Counted from the stretch's first letter, positions 18,734 to 27,897 are shown. The stretch is DNA of 64,000 bases from Nonomuraea indica (GCF_002850745.1 NZ_KZ559467.1:658510-722509); one strand, 5' to 3'. The notes: generated by a model from the letters alone, not told the origin. Made by a program: numbers and translations.

Positions 18734-20864
18734 GCCCATCTCGACCTACCGGGTGCAGCTGACCCCCGACTTCGGGTTCGCGCAGGTCGCCGAGATCGCG
18801 GGCCACCTGCGCGACCTCGGCGTCAGCCACGTCTACCTCTCGCCGATCCTGCAGGCCAATCCCGGTTCGTTGCACGGCTACGACGTCACCGACCACTCCC
18901 GCATCCGCGAGGAGTTCGGCGGCGCCAAGGGGTTCCGCGAGATGGCCGAGCAACTCGCCGCCCACGACCTGGGCGTGGTGGTCGACATCGTGCCCAACCA
19001 CATGAACACCACCAACCCGCGCTTCTGGGAGGTGCTGCGCGACGGGCCCGACTCGGCGTACGCGAGCTGGTTCGACATCGAGTGGGACGCCGGCAGGGTG
19101 GCGCTGCCGGTGCTGGGCGACGACACCGAGCCCGTCGTGGACGGCGACGTGCTGCGCTACCACGAGCACACCTTCCCGCACCCCGGCCACTACCGGCTCG
19201 TCGACTGGCGCGAGGGGCCCGGATACCGGCGCTTCTTCGACGTCTCCACGCTGATCGGGCTGCGGGTCGAGGACCCGGCGGTGTTCTTCGCCACCCACGA
19301 GGTGATCTTCTGGCTGCTGGACGAGGGCCTGATCGACGGGCTGCGCGTCGACCACCCCGACGGCCTGGCCGACCCGCGCGGCTACCTGCGACGGTTGCGC
19401 GCCCGCACGGGCGGCGCCTGGACGGTGGTCGAGAAGATCCTCATCGGTGACGAGCGGCTGCCGGCCGACTGGCCGTGCGACGGCACCACCGGCTACGAGG
19501 CGCTCAACCGGATCAACGGTCTGTTCGTCGACCCGGCCGGAAAGGAGCCGCTGGTCGAGCTGTTCACCCGGCTGACCGGCGAGACCGGCGACTACCGGCA
19601 GGTGGTGGCGCGGGCCAAGCGCGAGGTGCTCGACCTGTTCTTCGGGGCCGAGGTGAAACGGCTGGCCCAGCTCGCCTCGTGCGAGCCGGACACGGTCGCC
19701 GAACTGCTCGCCGCCATGCCGGTCTACCGCGCGTACGTGGTGCCCGGCGAGCCGCCGCCGCCCGAGTCGGTCGCGATCGTCGAGCAGGCCGCCGCCTCGT
19801 GCTCGCCGGCCGCGCGCCGGCTCGCCGAGCAGGTCCTGCACGGCGAGCCCGAGTTCGTCACCCGGTTCCAGCAGGCGTGCGGGCCGGTCATGGCCAAGGG
19901 CGTCGAGGACACCGCCCTCTACCGGTGGTATCCGCTGTCCTGCCTGAACGAGGTCGGCGGCGAGCCCGACGCGTTCGGGACCGACGTGGCGGAGTTCCAC
20001 GCGTTCTGCGCCGCCATGCCGCCCCACTCGATGACCACGCTGTCCACGCACGACACCAAACGGTCGGAGGACGTGCGGGCCCGGCTGTCGGTGCTGTCGG
20101 AGCTGCCGGGCGAGTGGGCGGAGACGGTCACCCGCTGGTCCGGGGCCGTACGGCTGGACCCGCGCCTCGACTACCTCGCCTGGCAGAACCTCATGGCCGC
20201 CTGGCCCATCTCCGCCGAGCGGTTCGCCGGCTACCTGCTCAAGGCGGCCCGCGAGGCCAAGACCGCCATCTCCTGGGTCAACCCCGACCCGGCCTACGAG
20301 GAGCGGCTGCGTGAGTTCGCCGAGGCGGCCGTGCGGCTGCCCGTCGGCGAGTTCGTCGAGCGGATCGAGCCGTACGCGATGTCCAACTCGCTCGGAGCCA
20401 AGCTCGTGCAGCTCATGATGCCCGGCGTGCCGGACGTCTACCAGGGCAACGAGACGACCGACTTCTCGCTGGTCGACCCGGACAACCGGCGGCCGGTGAG
20501 CCACCCCCGCTCGCCCGTCTCGGCGTGGGACGCGGCCAAGCTGCTGGTCACCGGCCAGGCGTTGCGGCTGCGGCGCAGGCTCGGGCCGGCGGCGCCGTAC
20601 ACGCCGCTGCGGGCGGACGGGGAGGCGGCCGAGCACGCCGTCGCCTTCGCCCGCAGCCAGGGGGAGCGGGCCAGGGCGGTGGCGGTGGCCACCCGGCTCC
20701 CCGTCGGCCTCGAACGGCGTGGCGGATGGGGGGCCACCACGCTCACCCTGCCGCCGGGCAACTGGCGTGACCTGCTCACCGGCGGCCTCTACACCGGCCG
20801 GGTGCCGCTGGCTCACCTGCTCCACCAGTATCCCGTCGCACTCCTGGAGAGACATGATCTTTGA
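18726..20864 (+). CDS. treY: Malto-oligosyltrehalose synthase TreY
   Basis: Starts at GTG, 8 bp inside glgX. 712 residues, normal for TreY. The N-terminus STYRVQLTPDFGFAQVAEIAGHL and YLSPILQANPGSLHGYDVTDH are diagnostic. GH13 elements include VDIVPNHM, GLRVDHPDGLADP (nucleophile Asp) and VVEKILIGDERLP (acid Glu), with STHDTKRSEDVRARL near the end. It converts the reducing-end alpha-1,4 bond of malto-oligosaccharides into a trehalosyl alpha-1,1 bond in the cytoplasm. Translationally coupled to glgX and treZ. Confidence 0.96.
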   Translation: MSRPISTYRVQLTPDFGFAQVAEIAGHLRDLGVSHVYLSPILQANPGSLHGYDVTDHSRIREEFGGAKGFREMAEQLAAHDLGVVVDIVPNHMNTTNPRFWEVLRDGPDSAYASWFDIEWDAGRVALPVLGDDTEPVVDGDVLRYHEHTFPHPGHYRLVDWREGPGYRRFFDVSTLIGLRVEDPAVFFATHEVIFWLLDEGLIDGLRVDHPDGLADPRGYLRRLRARTGGAWTVVEKILIGDERLPADWPCDGTTGYEALNRINGLFVDPAGKEPLVELFTRLTGETGDYRQVVARAKREVLDLFFGAEVKRLAQLASCEPDTVAELLAAMPVYRAYVVPGEPPPPESVAIVEQAAASCSPAARRLAEQVLHGEPEFVTRFQQACGPVMAKGVEDTALYRWYPLSCLNEVGGEPDAFGTDVAEFHAFCAAMPPHSMTTLSTHDTKRSEDVRARLSVLSELPGEWAETVTRWSGAVRLDPRLDYLAWQNLMAAWPISAERFAGYLLKAAREAKTAISWVNPDPAYEERLREFAEAAVRLPVGEFVERIEPYAMSNSLGAKLVQLMMPGVPDVYQGNETTDFSLVDPDNRRPVSHPRSPVSAWDAAKLLVTGQALRLRRRLGPAAPYTPLRADGEAAEHAVAFARSQGERARAVAVATRLPVGLERRGGWGATTLTLPPGNWRDLLTGGLYTGRVPLAHLLHQYPVALLERHDL

Positions 20865-22566
20865 GGTGTGGGCACCGAAGGCCACAGCCGTCGACCTCGA
20901 CGTCGAGGGCGCTCGCAGGGCCATGTCCCCGCTGCCGGACGGCTGGTGGGCGCTCGACGTCCCCGAGGCCGCCCACGGCACCCGCTACGGGTACGTGGTC
21001 GACGGCGGCGGGCCGTATCCCGACCCGCGCTCCCGCCGGCAGCCCGAAGGGATCTTCGGACCCAGCGCCGTCTACGACCACGACCGCTACACCTGGTCCG
21101 ACGACGAGTGGACCGGCCGCGACCTGCGCGGAGCCGTCATCTACGAGCTGCACATCGGCACGTTCACGCAGGACGGCACGTTCGAGGCGGCCGTCGACCG
21201 GCTGGAGCACCTGGTCGAGCTGGGCGTCGACTTCGTCGAGGTCATGCCGGTCGCGCCGGTGCCCGGCGGGCGCAACTGGGGCTACGACGGGGTCGACCTG
21301 TACGCGGTCAACGAGACGTACGGAGGGCCCGACGGGCTCAAGTCGTTCGTGGACGCCTGCCACCGCCACGGGCTGGGCGTCATCCTCGACGTGGTCTACA
21401 ACCATCTCGGACCGTCGGGCAACTTCCTGCACCCGTTCGGGCCGTACTTCTCCGGGTTCGCCGGGAGCTACTGGGGCGAGGCGGTCAACCTCGACGGGCC
21501 CGGCTCCGACGAGGTGCGCCGCTACTTCATCGGCAACGCGATCCAGTGGCTGCGCGACTACCACATCGACGGGCTGCGGCTGGACGCCGTGCACGCCCTG
21601 CACGACAAGCGGGCCACCCACCTGCTGGCCGAACTGTCGCAGGAGGTCGACGCGCTCGCCTGCGCGGTCGGCCGCCCGCTGTCGCTGATCGCCGAGTCCG
21701 ACCTGAACGACCCGCGCATGGTACGGCCGCTCGACGCCGGCGGGCTCGGCATGACCGCGCAGTGGAACGACGACGTCCACCACGCCCTGCACACGGCGGT
21801 CAGCGGCGAGACGCACGGCTACTACGGCGACTTCGCCGGCCTGCACACCCTGGCCAAGGTGCTCACTTCGGGCGTCCTGCACGACGGCGGCTACTCCAGC
21901 TTCCGCCAGCGCGCGCACGGCAGCCCGTACACCGGCGTGCCCGGCCACCGGCTCGTCGCCTGCCTGCAGAACCACGACCAGATCGGCAACCGCCCGGCCG
22001 GCGACCGGCTGCCGCACTCCGCGCTCAAGCTCGGTGCCGGACTGCTGCTGACCTCGCCGTTCACTCCGATGCTGTTCATGGGGGAGGAGTGGGGGTCGCG
22101 CTCGCCGTTCCTGTTCTTCTCCGACCACGTCGAGCCGCACCTGCGCGAGAGCGAGGGCGGGCGCAGGGAGACGGAGTTCGAGGGCTTCGGGTACTCCTGG
22201 GAGGCGCCCGACCCCTCCGACGAGGGGACGTTCCTCATGTCGAAGCTCGACTGGTCGGAGCTGAAGGAGGAGGCGCACTGGTCGCTGCTGTGCTGGTACC
22301 GCGACCTGATCGCGCTGCGCAAGGCGCTGCCGGAGCTGTCGGACCCGCGCCTCGACCGGGTACGGGTGGAGACGGACCCGGCGGGGGAGTGGCTGGTGAT
22401 GTGGCGCGGGCCGGTGTGCGTGGCGGTGAACCTCGGCGTTGAGTCGGCGACGGTGCCGGTGCCCGCGGGGACCGTCCTGCTCGCCTCGGACGATCCGGTC
22501 TCCCTCAACGAGCACGGCCTACGGCTCCCCGCCCAGAGCCTCGCCATCTGCCGCCCCGCCTCCTGA
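20854..22566 (+). CDS. treZ: Malto-oligosyltrehalose trehalohydrolase TreZ
   Basis: Starts at ATG with GGAGAG upstream, 11 bp inside treY. 570 residues. An N-terminal CBM48-like domain (MIFEVWAPKATAVDLDVEG) precedes a GH13 barrel with YELHIGTFTQDGTF, NWGYDGVDLYAVNETYGGP, DVVYNHLGPSGNFL, GLRLDAVHAL (nucleophile Asp), LIAESDLNDPR (acid Glu) and LQNHDQIGNRPAGDR. It releases free trehalose from the maltooligosyl-trehalose made by TreY. The last gene of the glgX-treY-treZ operon. Confidence 0.96.
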   Translation: MIFEVWAPKATAVDLDVEGARRAMSPLPDGWWALDVPEAAHGTRYGYVVDGGGPYPDPRSRRQPEGIFGPSAVYDHDRYTWSDDEWTGRDLRGAVIYELHIGTFTQDGTFEAAVDRLEHLVELGVDFVEVMPVAPVPGGRNWGYDGVDLYAVNETYGGPDGLKSFVDACHRHGLGVILDVVYNHLGPSGNFLHPFGPYFSGFAGSYWGEAVNLDGPGSDEVRRYFIGNAIQWLRDYHIDGLRLDAVHALHDKRATHLLAELSQEVDALACAVGRPLSLIAESDLNDPRMVRPLDAGGLGMTAQWNDDVHHALHTAVSGETHGYYGDFAGLHTLAKVLTSGVLHDGGYSSFRQRAHGSPYTGVPGHRLVACLQNHDQIGNRPAGDRLPHSALKLGAGLLLTSPFTPMLFMGEEWGSRSPFLFFSDHVEPHLRESEGGRRETEFEGFGYSWEAPDPSDEGTFLMSKLDWSELKEEAHWSLLCWYRDLIALRKALPELSDPRLDRVRVETDPAGEWLVMWRGPVCVAVNLGVESATVPVPAGTVLLASDDPVSLNEHGLRLPAQSLAICRPAS

Positions 22567-22571
22567 CCAGG

Positions 22572-22583
22572 GCGGGGCCCCGC
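22572..22583. terminator. GC palindrome after treZ
   Basis: A perfect 12-bp palindrome (gcggggccccgc) starts 6 bp after the treZ stop. As RNA it could only form a short stem, so the terminator call is weak. It is the clearest symmetry in the 148-bp gap before the next gene. Confidence 0.3.
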
Positions 22584-22714
22584 ATCGGATGGCCCGGAGG
22601 GTCGTCCACAGGTGACGCCTCGCCGCCGCCCGCCATCCACAGAACCGCGTTCGCCCACATCGCCCCGCCCGCACGTTCCCCATGCTGAGGCCCTGACACT
22701 TCCCGGAGGCCCCC

Positions 22715-23713
22715 ATGAGGATCGCTCTCGCACTGCCCCGCACGCTGCGCTGCCTCTTCGTCGTCGCGGTGCCGCGCCTGCCCTGTCCCGTCGAGTCCGT
22801 GGTGCCCTGGCGCGTCGGCCCGCCCTACCGGAGGGCGGCGACGAGCGCCTTCGGCACCCCGTGGCTCAGCGTCACCCACCACCGCGTCCCCTGGACCCCC
22901 GGCGACCTGGCGCTCACCGACGACGAACGGCGCCTCCTGCGCCGCACCCGCCAGCACGTCGTGGTCACCTCCACGGCCGCACCCCGCACGCTGCCCGCCA
23001 GCGCCCAGGTCGCCCGTGCCGCGGCCCGCGCTCTGGCCCACACCGGCGGCGGCCTGGTCATCGACCCGCTGACGGGCACCACGGTGCCGCTGTGCGGCCA
23101 CTGCCCGGACGAGCCGTCCGGGTTCCGGCCTGCCGACGACTGGCTGGGCTGGGACGTCCGCCCCGCCTCCGCGCAGGGCCTGCGCGTCACCTCCCGGGGG
23201 CTGCGCCGTTTCGCCCTTCCCGAGATCACCCTCGACGGCGGCGCGTGCTCCCACACCCTGTGCGCGACAAGCCTGCTGGGGGCCGTGGCCGACCGGCTCC
23301 TCGGCGGGCACCTGGCGTTCCTCACCGCCCACCCGCACGCGACGACGCGGCTGATCGACGACCACCTCCAGATCGCCCCCGTGGACCCTCCCCGCCCGCC
23401 CGGCCTGCCCCCTTCGCCCTTCCCGGACGGCACCGCCTCCTTGAGGATCCGCCTCACTCCCTGCGACGAGCACCCGCTCCTCCCTTCCCCCGGCGCCCGC
23501 GTCCGCCGATCCCTGCCGGCCGGCGCAGGCCCGGCCCGGATCACGCGCCTCAGGGTGGACCCGCTCCCGGGCACGGGCCAGGTCACCTGTCTCAAGGTCG
23601 GCCCGGCGGCCGGTTCGCCGACCAGGCTCACGTCGGATCGGCGTCCGTCGCGCAGACCCGCGATCCCGGTCGCCCACCACCCCCGCGACCCCTCGCAAGC
23701 CTGGGCCGCCTGA
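22715..23713 (+). CDS. Hypothetical protein
   Basis: A 332-residue reading frame with strong G/C third-position bias, an ATG start and GGAGG about 6 nt upstream, which support a real gene. No transmembrane or signal segment is evident. Features: Pro- and Arg-rich throughout, a C-rich LCGHCPD segment (about residue 130), and a second pair of Cys in DGGACSHTLCATSLLG (about residue 183), which could together bind a metal or form disulfides. The last about 80 residues look disordered. No family recognised. It follows the trehalose operon but has its own 148-bp leader. Confidence 0.6.
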   Translation: MRIALALPRTLRCLFVVAVPRLPCPVESVVPWRVGPPYRRAATSAFGTPWLSVTHHRVPWTPGDLALTDDERRLLRRTRQHVVVTSTAAPRTLPASAQVARAAARALAHTGGGLVIDPLTGTTVPLCGHCPDEPSGFRPADDWLGWDVRPASAQGLRVTSRGLRRFALPEITLDGGACSHTLCATSLLGAVADRLLGGHLAFLTAHPHATTRLIDDHLQIAPVDPPRPPGLPPSPFPDGTASLRIRLTPCDEHPLLPSPGARVRRSLPAGAGPARITRLRVDPLPGTGQVTCLKVGPAAGSPTRLTSDRRPSRRPAIPVAHHPRDPSQAWAA

Positions 23714-23756
23714 GGAGCCATCCTCGGTCCGCTCGTCCCTTGTTGCCGGTTCGCCC

Positions 23757-23840
23757 GTCGCTCGTTGCCGTGGCTCGTTGCTCGTCGCTCGCGGCTCCTT
23801 ACTTGTCGCTCGTCGCTTGTCGCTCGTCGCTCGTCGCTCG
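23757..23840. repeat. Degenerate 7-bp tandem repeat (tcgctcg-like)
   Basis: About ten imperfect copies of a tcgctcg/tcgttgc unit run through this intergenic stretch, the cleanest being consecutive tcgctcg copies at 23818-23840. It lies outside genes and could arise by slippage. Confidence 0.65.
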
Positions 23841-23999
23841 GGGGTCGTGGGTTGTGGGTCGTGGCAAGGGGGTGCCGCCCGCGCGTGCGAGCGGCACCCC
23901 GGGGCGTCGCGTCAGACGAGCTTGCGGTAGATCGGGGACGGGGGTTGCCTGGGCCGTGCCCTCCCGTCCGGCCTCCTTCAGCGCGTTCACTCAGAACTG

Positions 24000-24011
24000 C
24001 GACTGCAGTCG
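24000..24011. promoter_or_regulatory. Perfect 12-bp palindrome upstream of lipoprotein gene
   Basis: cgactgcagtcg reads the same on both strands and lies 82 bp upstream of the lipoprotein start. A dimeric regulator could bind here. No nearby regulator is an obvious partner. Confidence 0.35.
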
Positions 24012-24093
24012 TCTCGGCGATGCTGTCCCAAAACCCGTCCGGTACGGTCTCTCTATTGTCGTTTGTCGCAATAATCCGGAAGGGACGTCCACC

Positions 24094-25056
24094 GTGCGAG
24101 GCACGAACACCGCGCGTAAGGTGCCGCTCATCGTCGCCTTGACCCTCGGCCTCGCCGGTTGCTCAGTGGCGGACAACCCCGTCGTCCGATGGGCCGCCCC
24201 CGCGAAGAGCCCCACGTCACCGCCCTCCCCGCAGGTGTCCCGCGAGTCCGGCGCCGCCCAGGAGTCCGGCACCCCCGTCCCCACTCCGTCGCCGTCCAGC
24301 CCGGCGGCGGGCGTCCGGCTGACCGTCGCCGACGCCAAGAAGGAGGTGGCGGCCTGGGTGGCCAGGCACAACAAGCTCATCAAGGACCCTGACTGGTGGG
24401 ACGAGCAGGCGCGGGCCGACACCCTGTTCGCGGAGGGGACCCGGCACGAGGTCGTCATCGACCGCGGCCATGTCAGAGACGGCAGGAAGGGCCGCGCGCG
24501 CAAGCCCATCCGGCTGACCGGCAGGCAGACCTACTACGTCCCCCGTGACCAGCCGGACATCGGCGAGTGGTTCATGCTCCAGGCGACCTACCAGGGTCAG
24601 GACCGGGCGCACCTGCTGGCCTTCTGGCGGGCCAGGGGCGAGTCGTTCAAGCTGGCCGCGAAGACCCCGCTCCACTACGGTCAGCGGGTGCCCGCACCGC
24701 GCCTGGACGCCGAGGGCTACGCCACCGCCGCTCCCATGGCGACCGGAGGGGCCGTCGCCCGCGAGTACATGATCTTCTGGGACTACGACCAGCACAAGCG
24801 TGCAGGCAGAAACGGCTACCGGCTGGCCAGGGACAACTTCAGCCGCAAGGCCTACGCCACCATCTCCAAGGGGGTGTACGCGGGCTACCAGTCGTTCAGC
24901 ACCCCCTGGGGCTTCGTCACCCGCGACGGCGGCTCGGTCTTCCTGTTCAGCCTGCTCAACCACCCGAAGTCGATCTGGCAGGTCCTCACCGTCGCCACCT
25001 ACGTCCGCAAGGGCAGCGAGGAGATCCAGGAGCTCGCCGGCGACTGGTACGCCTGA
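24094..25056 (+). CDS. Hypothetical lipoprotein
   Basis: The GTG at 24094 follows GGAAGGGA and starts a lipoprotein signal peptide (RGTNTARKVPLIVALTLGL, lipobox LAGC). 320 residues. After the Cys comes a Pro/Ser/Thr-rich disordered linker (about residues 30-75), then a soluble domain of about 240 residues with WWDEQARADTLFAEGTRHE, YYVPRDQP and YQSFSTPWGFVTRDGGSVFLF. It should be anchored on the outer face of the membrane. No family assigned. Confidence 0.75.
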   Translation: MRGTNTARKVPLIVALTLGLAGCSVADNPVVRWAAPAKSPTSPPSPQVSRESGAAQESGTPVPTPSPSSPAAGVRLTVADAKKEVAAWVARHNKLIKDPDWWDEQARADTLFAEGTRHEVVIDRGHVRDGRKGRARKPIRLTGRQTYYVPRDQPDIGEWFMLQATYQGQDRAHLLAFWRARGESFKLAAKTPLHYGQRVPAPRLDAEGYATAAPMATGGAVAREYMIFWDYDQHKRAGRNGYRLARDNFSRKAYATISKGVYAGYQSFSTPWGFVTRDGGSVFLFSLLNHPKSIWQVLTVATYVRKGSEEIQELAGDWYA

Positions 25057-25120
25057 CCTGCCCGCACCGGTCCGGTCCGGCGGGACAGCGGCGGCGGGTC
25101 ACGCCGACCCCGGCGGCCGG

Positions 25121-26107
25121 TCAGTGGAGCAGAGACCGGGCGGCTCGCAGGGACTCCTCGACCGCCTGGGGGATGTCGAGGACCGGAAACGCGACGTGCC
25201 GGATCACCCGGTGCCGGTCGATCACCAGGACGGTGCGCTTGAGCCGGAGCGCCTGCCCGGCCCGGAACGTGGGCAGCCGGAGCGCCGCCGCCAGCCGCAG
25301 GTCCATGTCCGAGAGCAGCGCGAACGGGATGTCCTCGGCGGCGGCGAAGACCGCCTGTTCGTCGGGCCGCTGCGTGCTCACCCCGTGGACGGCGACCCCC
25401 ATGGCGGCGAACTCGGACGCTCTGTCCCTGAACAGCCGGTTCTCCAGCGTGCAGCCCACCGCGCCCGGTACCTGGTCCCAGCCGGGCGGCAGGGGGGCGG
25501 GCACGCCCGTCGCCGGGTAGCAGAACAGGACGGTGGCCGCCGCGTCCGCGACCACGTCGAGCGCGAGAGCCGCCCACGTCCCACTGGCCGCTCCTCGGTC
25601 GGCGGTGTCTCCGGCACCGGCCGCCCCGCCCGCGCGGGCGCCGTGTTCCGCCTCGCCGGCTGAGCCGCCGGACGTCCTGCCGTGGGCAGGGAGGGTCAGG
25701 GGAGCGGGTACGCGGGTGCCGAGAAGCGCGTGGACGCGGGTCGCCTCGGCGCTCGCGGGTTCGGCCAGCCCGGTCAGGGAGCCGTCGCCGAGCAGCCACC
25801 GGTCCGCCCAGTCCTGCATGGTGATCAGCAGGGGCGCCAGCGCCCAGCCGGCGTCCGTGAGCACGTACTCGTGGCGCACCGGCCCCACCTGGTACGGCTC
25901 GCGGGCGAGCACCCCGTGCTCCACCAGGTGGCGCAGCCGTTCGGTCAGCACCTTGCGTGAGATGCCGAGCTCCCCGAGCAGTTCATCGAAGCGGCGATGC
26001 CCGCGCGCGACCTCGCGCACGACGAGCAGGCTCCACCAGTCGCCGACGACGGCGGCCGCCTGGGCGATCGAGCACCGGGTGTCCTGGACACGTAGCTCAC
26101 GGGGCAT
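25121..26107 (-). CDS. HxlR-type regulator fused to a peroxiredoxin-like domain
   Basis: 328 residues with two domains. Residues 1-110 are an HxlR winged helix (CSIAQAAAVVGDWWSLLVVREVARG, GISRKVLTERLRHL, YVLTDAGWALAPLL) with the sensor-type Cys12 near the N-terminus. A Gly/Ala-rich linker (about 140-178) leads to an AhpC/TSA-like domain (about 180-320). There TVLFCYP, GAVGCTLENRLFRDRA (Cys219, peroxidatic position), FALLSDMDLRLAAAL and LVIDRHRVIRHV track the PrxQ/BCP fold. Only Cys12, Cys196 and Cys219 occur. This suggests a redox-responsive repressor. It is transcribed away from the ABC operon, with a palindrome between the two. Confidence 0.85.
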   Translation of the reverse strand: MPRELRVQDTRCSIAQAAAVVGDWWSLLVVREVARGHRRFDELLGELGISRKVLTERLRHLVEHGVLAREPYQVGPVRHEYVLTDAGWALAPLLITMQDWADRWLLGDGSLTGLAEPASAEATRVHALLGTRVPAPLTLPAHGRTSGGSAGEAEHGARAGGAAGAGDTADRGAASGTWAALALDVVADAAATVLFCYPATGVPAPLPPGWDQVPGAVGCTLENRLFRDRASEFAAMGVAVHGVSTQRPDEQAVFAAAEDIPFALLSDMDLRLAAALRLPTFRAGQALRLKRTVLVIDRHRVIRHVAFPVLDIPQAVEESLRAARSLLH

Positions 26108-26127
26108 GACCGAACTTTACCCCGTTG

Positions 26128-26148
26128 TGAGTCTCTGATAGAAACTCA
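26128..26148. promoter_or_regulatory. Candidate HxlR operator, 21-bp palindrome
   Basis: tgagtctct-gat-agaaactca is an inverted repeat with 8 of 9 pairs matching. It lies in the 62-bp gap between the divergent regulator and ABC-2 permease starts, 21 bp from each. Its placement over both promoters suits autoregulation and control of the exporter by the HxlR fusion. The regulator-site link is inference. Confidence 0.6.
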
Positions 26149-26169
26149 GTCAGTTCCCAAAGGAGACTT

Positions 26170-26967
26170 ATGGTGGTGGCGTGGGCGACCCTCAGACGGT
26201 CGTGGCTGGTGACCAGGCGGGCCTACCCCTGGTCGTACTTCATCGGCACCCTCTTGCTGGGTGTCTTCACCATGGGGGTGGCATACCTCGGACTGCGGGC
26301 CATCGCCGGAGACCAGGTGTCGGCGGAGTTCGCCGGCCGGGCGGGGACCGCCGACTATCTCGGCTACATCGCCGTGGGCGCGACGGCCTACATGTTCGTC
26401 GTGCACGGCATCCTCTGGATCGGCAAGGCGCTGATCCAGGAGCAGCGCGAGGGCACGATGGGCGCTCTGGTCGTCGCACCGGCGCGCCGGCTGCCCTACC
26501 TGCTGGGCTTTGCCGCGTTCGCGTTCACGGCGGTCGCCCTGGAAGTGGCTGTCCTGCTGGGATTCGCGCTGCTGCTCGGGGTACGGCCGACGGCCACGGG
26601 CGCCGTGGACGCCGTCCTGGCCGTCGCCGCGCTGGCCCTGGCCGTGTTCGGGATGTCGGTCGTGCTGAGCAACGTGATGATCGTCGCTGGGGAGGCGCAC
26701 ATCACGCAGAACACCGTCTTCCAGGCGATGGCCGTGCTGTCCGGCTTCACCTTCCCCAGGGACTACCTGCCAGAGGCGCTGCGGTGGCTTGGCGAACTCA
26801 TCCCGATCACGGCCGCCATGGACGTGATCCGGGGGGTCTTCACCGCCGGCACCGGCCTGGACCCCGCCCGTCTCGGCGTGGCCGCGCTGATCGGCTTCGG
26901 CTACGCCGCCGCGGGGCTGCTCACGATGCCCTGGGCCGAGCGCAGGGCCATGGAAAGGAGCTTCTGA
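26170..26967 (+). CDS. ABC-2 type transporter permease
   Basis: 265 residues with about six transmembrane helices. AAAGGAG lies 4-5 nt before the ATG. HGILWIGKALIQEQREGTMGALVVAPARR has the charged coupling-loop pattern of ABC-2 permeases, and AVLSGFTFPRDYLPEALRWLGELIPITAAMDVIRGV is the conserved C-terminal half. It is the first gene of the operon; the ATPase gene begins directly after its stop codon. With the second permease at 28.0-28.9 kb it would form a heterodimeric channel. The substrate is unknown. Confidence 0.9.
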   Translation: MVVAWATLRRSWLVTRRAYPWSYFIGTLLLGVFTMGVAYLGLRAIAGDQVSAEFAGRAGTADYLGYIAVGATAYMFVVHGILWIGKALIQEQREGTMGALVVAPARRLPYLLGFAAFAFTAVALEVAVLLGFALLLGVRPTATGAVDAVLAVAALALAVFGMSVVLSNVMIVAGEAHITQNTVFQAMAVLSGFTFPRDYLPEALRWLGELIPITAAMDVIRGVFTAGTGLDPARLGVAALIGFGYAAAGLLTMPWAERRAMERSF

Positions 26968-27897
26968 ATGATCGAGACTGTGCACCTGCGCAAGGAGTTC
27001 GGCACCAAGGTCGCCGTGCACGACCTGAACCTCACCGTCCCACTCGGCCGCGTCACCGGGCTGCTCGGCCTGAACGGAGCGGGGAAGACCACCACGATCA
27101 AAATCCTCGCCACCCTGCTCAGGCAGACGTCGGGCACCGTCAGCGTCGGCGGGCTCGACCCGGTCCGGCAGCCGCGCGCCGTACGCAGGAGGATCAACCT
27201 CATCGCCGGCGGCGAGCGCATGGTGTACGCACGGATGACCGGCCGGGAGAACCTGTGGTACTTCGGGCAACTCTACGACGTTCCCGGCAGAGTGCTCCGG
27301 CCGCGCGTCGCCGAGCTGCTCGACCTCGTCGGGCTGGCCGAGGCCGCCGATACCAGGGTCGAGCGCTACTCGCGCGGCATGGCGCAGCGGCTGTCCATCG
27401 CCCGCGGCCTCGTCAATGACCCCGACTACCTGCTGCTCGACGAGCCCACGCTGGGCCTGGACGCGCCCATCGCCCGCGACCTGCGCCGGGTGGTGGCAGC
27501 GCTGGCCGAGCGCGGCAAGGGCGTGCTGCTCACCAGCCATTACCTCGCCGAGGTCGAGCAGCTCTGCGCGCACGTGTACGTGATCGGCGACGGCCGGCAC
27601 CTGGCCGAGGGCACCCCGGCCGAACTGGTGGCCCAGAGCGGCTGCCACCGCACGGTGCGCGTCGCCGTCGTCGAACTCACGCCCCGGGTCGAGGCCGCCG
27701 CGCGCGCCTTCGCCCCGGCAGTCCGGATCGCGCCCGGCGGGGTCGTCGAGCTCAGCGGCCCCGGAGACGTCGCCGGAGCCCTGACCTCGACGATCATCGA
27801 GGCGGGCGGCGCGCTGAAGGGCCTGGAGATCGCCGAACCGACCTTGGAGGACGCCATCCTCGCGCTCAACGACCGGCCCGCGGCGGTGATCGCGTGA
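26968..27897 (+). CDS. ABC transporter ATP-binding protein
   Basis: 309 residues. Walker A GLNGAGKTTT, Q-loop region LIAGGERMVYARMTGREN, signature-like YSRGMAQRLSIARGL, Walker B YLLLDEPTLGLD and switch SHYLAEVEQL are all in place. The ATP domain (1-215) is followed by a C-terminal extension typical of ABC-2 drug or peptide exporters. Its ATG directly abuts the permease stop (TGAATG), and its own stop overlaps the start of a 52-codon gene (GTGA). It powers the exporter formed by the two flanking permeases. Confidence 0.93.
   Translation: MIETVHLRKEFGTKVAVHDLNLTVPLGRVTGLLGLNGAGKTTTIKILATLLRQTSGTVSVGGLDPVRQPRAVRRRINLIAGGERMVYARMTGRENLWYFGQLYDVPGRVLRPRVAELLDLVGLAEAADTRVERYSRGMAQRLSIARGLVNDPDYLLLDEPTLGLDAPIARDLRRVVAALAERGKGVLLTSHYLAEVEQLCAHVYVIGDGRHLAEGTPAELVAQSGCHRTVRVAVVELTPRVEAAARAFAPAVRIAPGGVVELSGPGDVAGALTSTIIEAGGALKGLEIAEPTLEDAILALNDRPAAVIA

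Larger units (their letters stand above)
23714..24093. other. 380-bp intergenic region
   Basis: No gene was seen here. The left half holds a degenerate 7-bp tandem repeat (23757-23840) that runs into G/T-rich sequence. The right half holds a perfect 12-bp palindrome (24000-24011). Just before the lipoprotein gene the DNA becomes more AT-rich (ctattgtcgtttgtcgcaat, about 24044-24063), which is where its promoter should lie. Confidence 0.6.

Noticed and set aside
15989..18739. A 916-codon open frame antisense to glgX
   Set aside because: It is a composition artefact of high-GC coding DNA; the plus strand encodes an intact GlgX with all catalytic motifs, and the antisense product is a low-complexity Val/Arg/Gly sequence.
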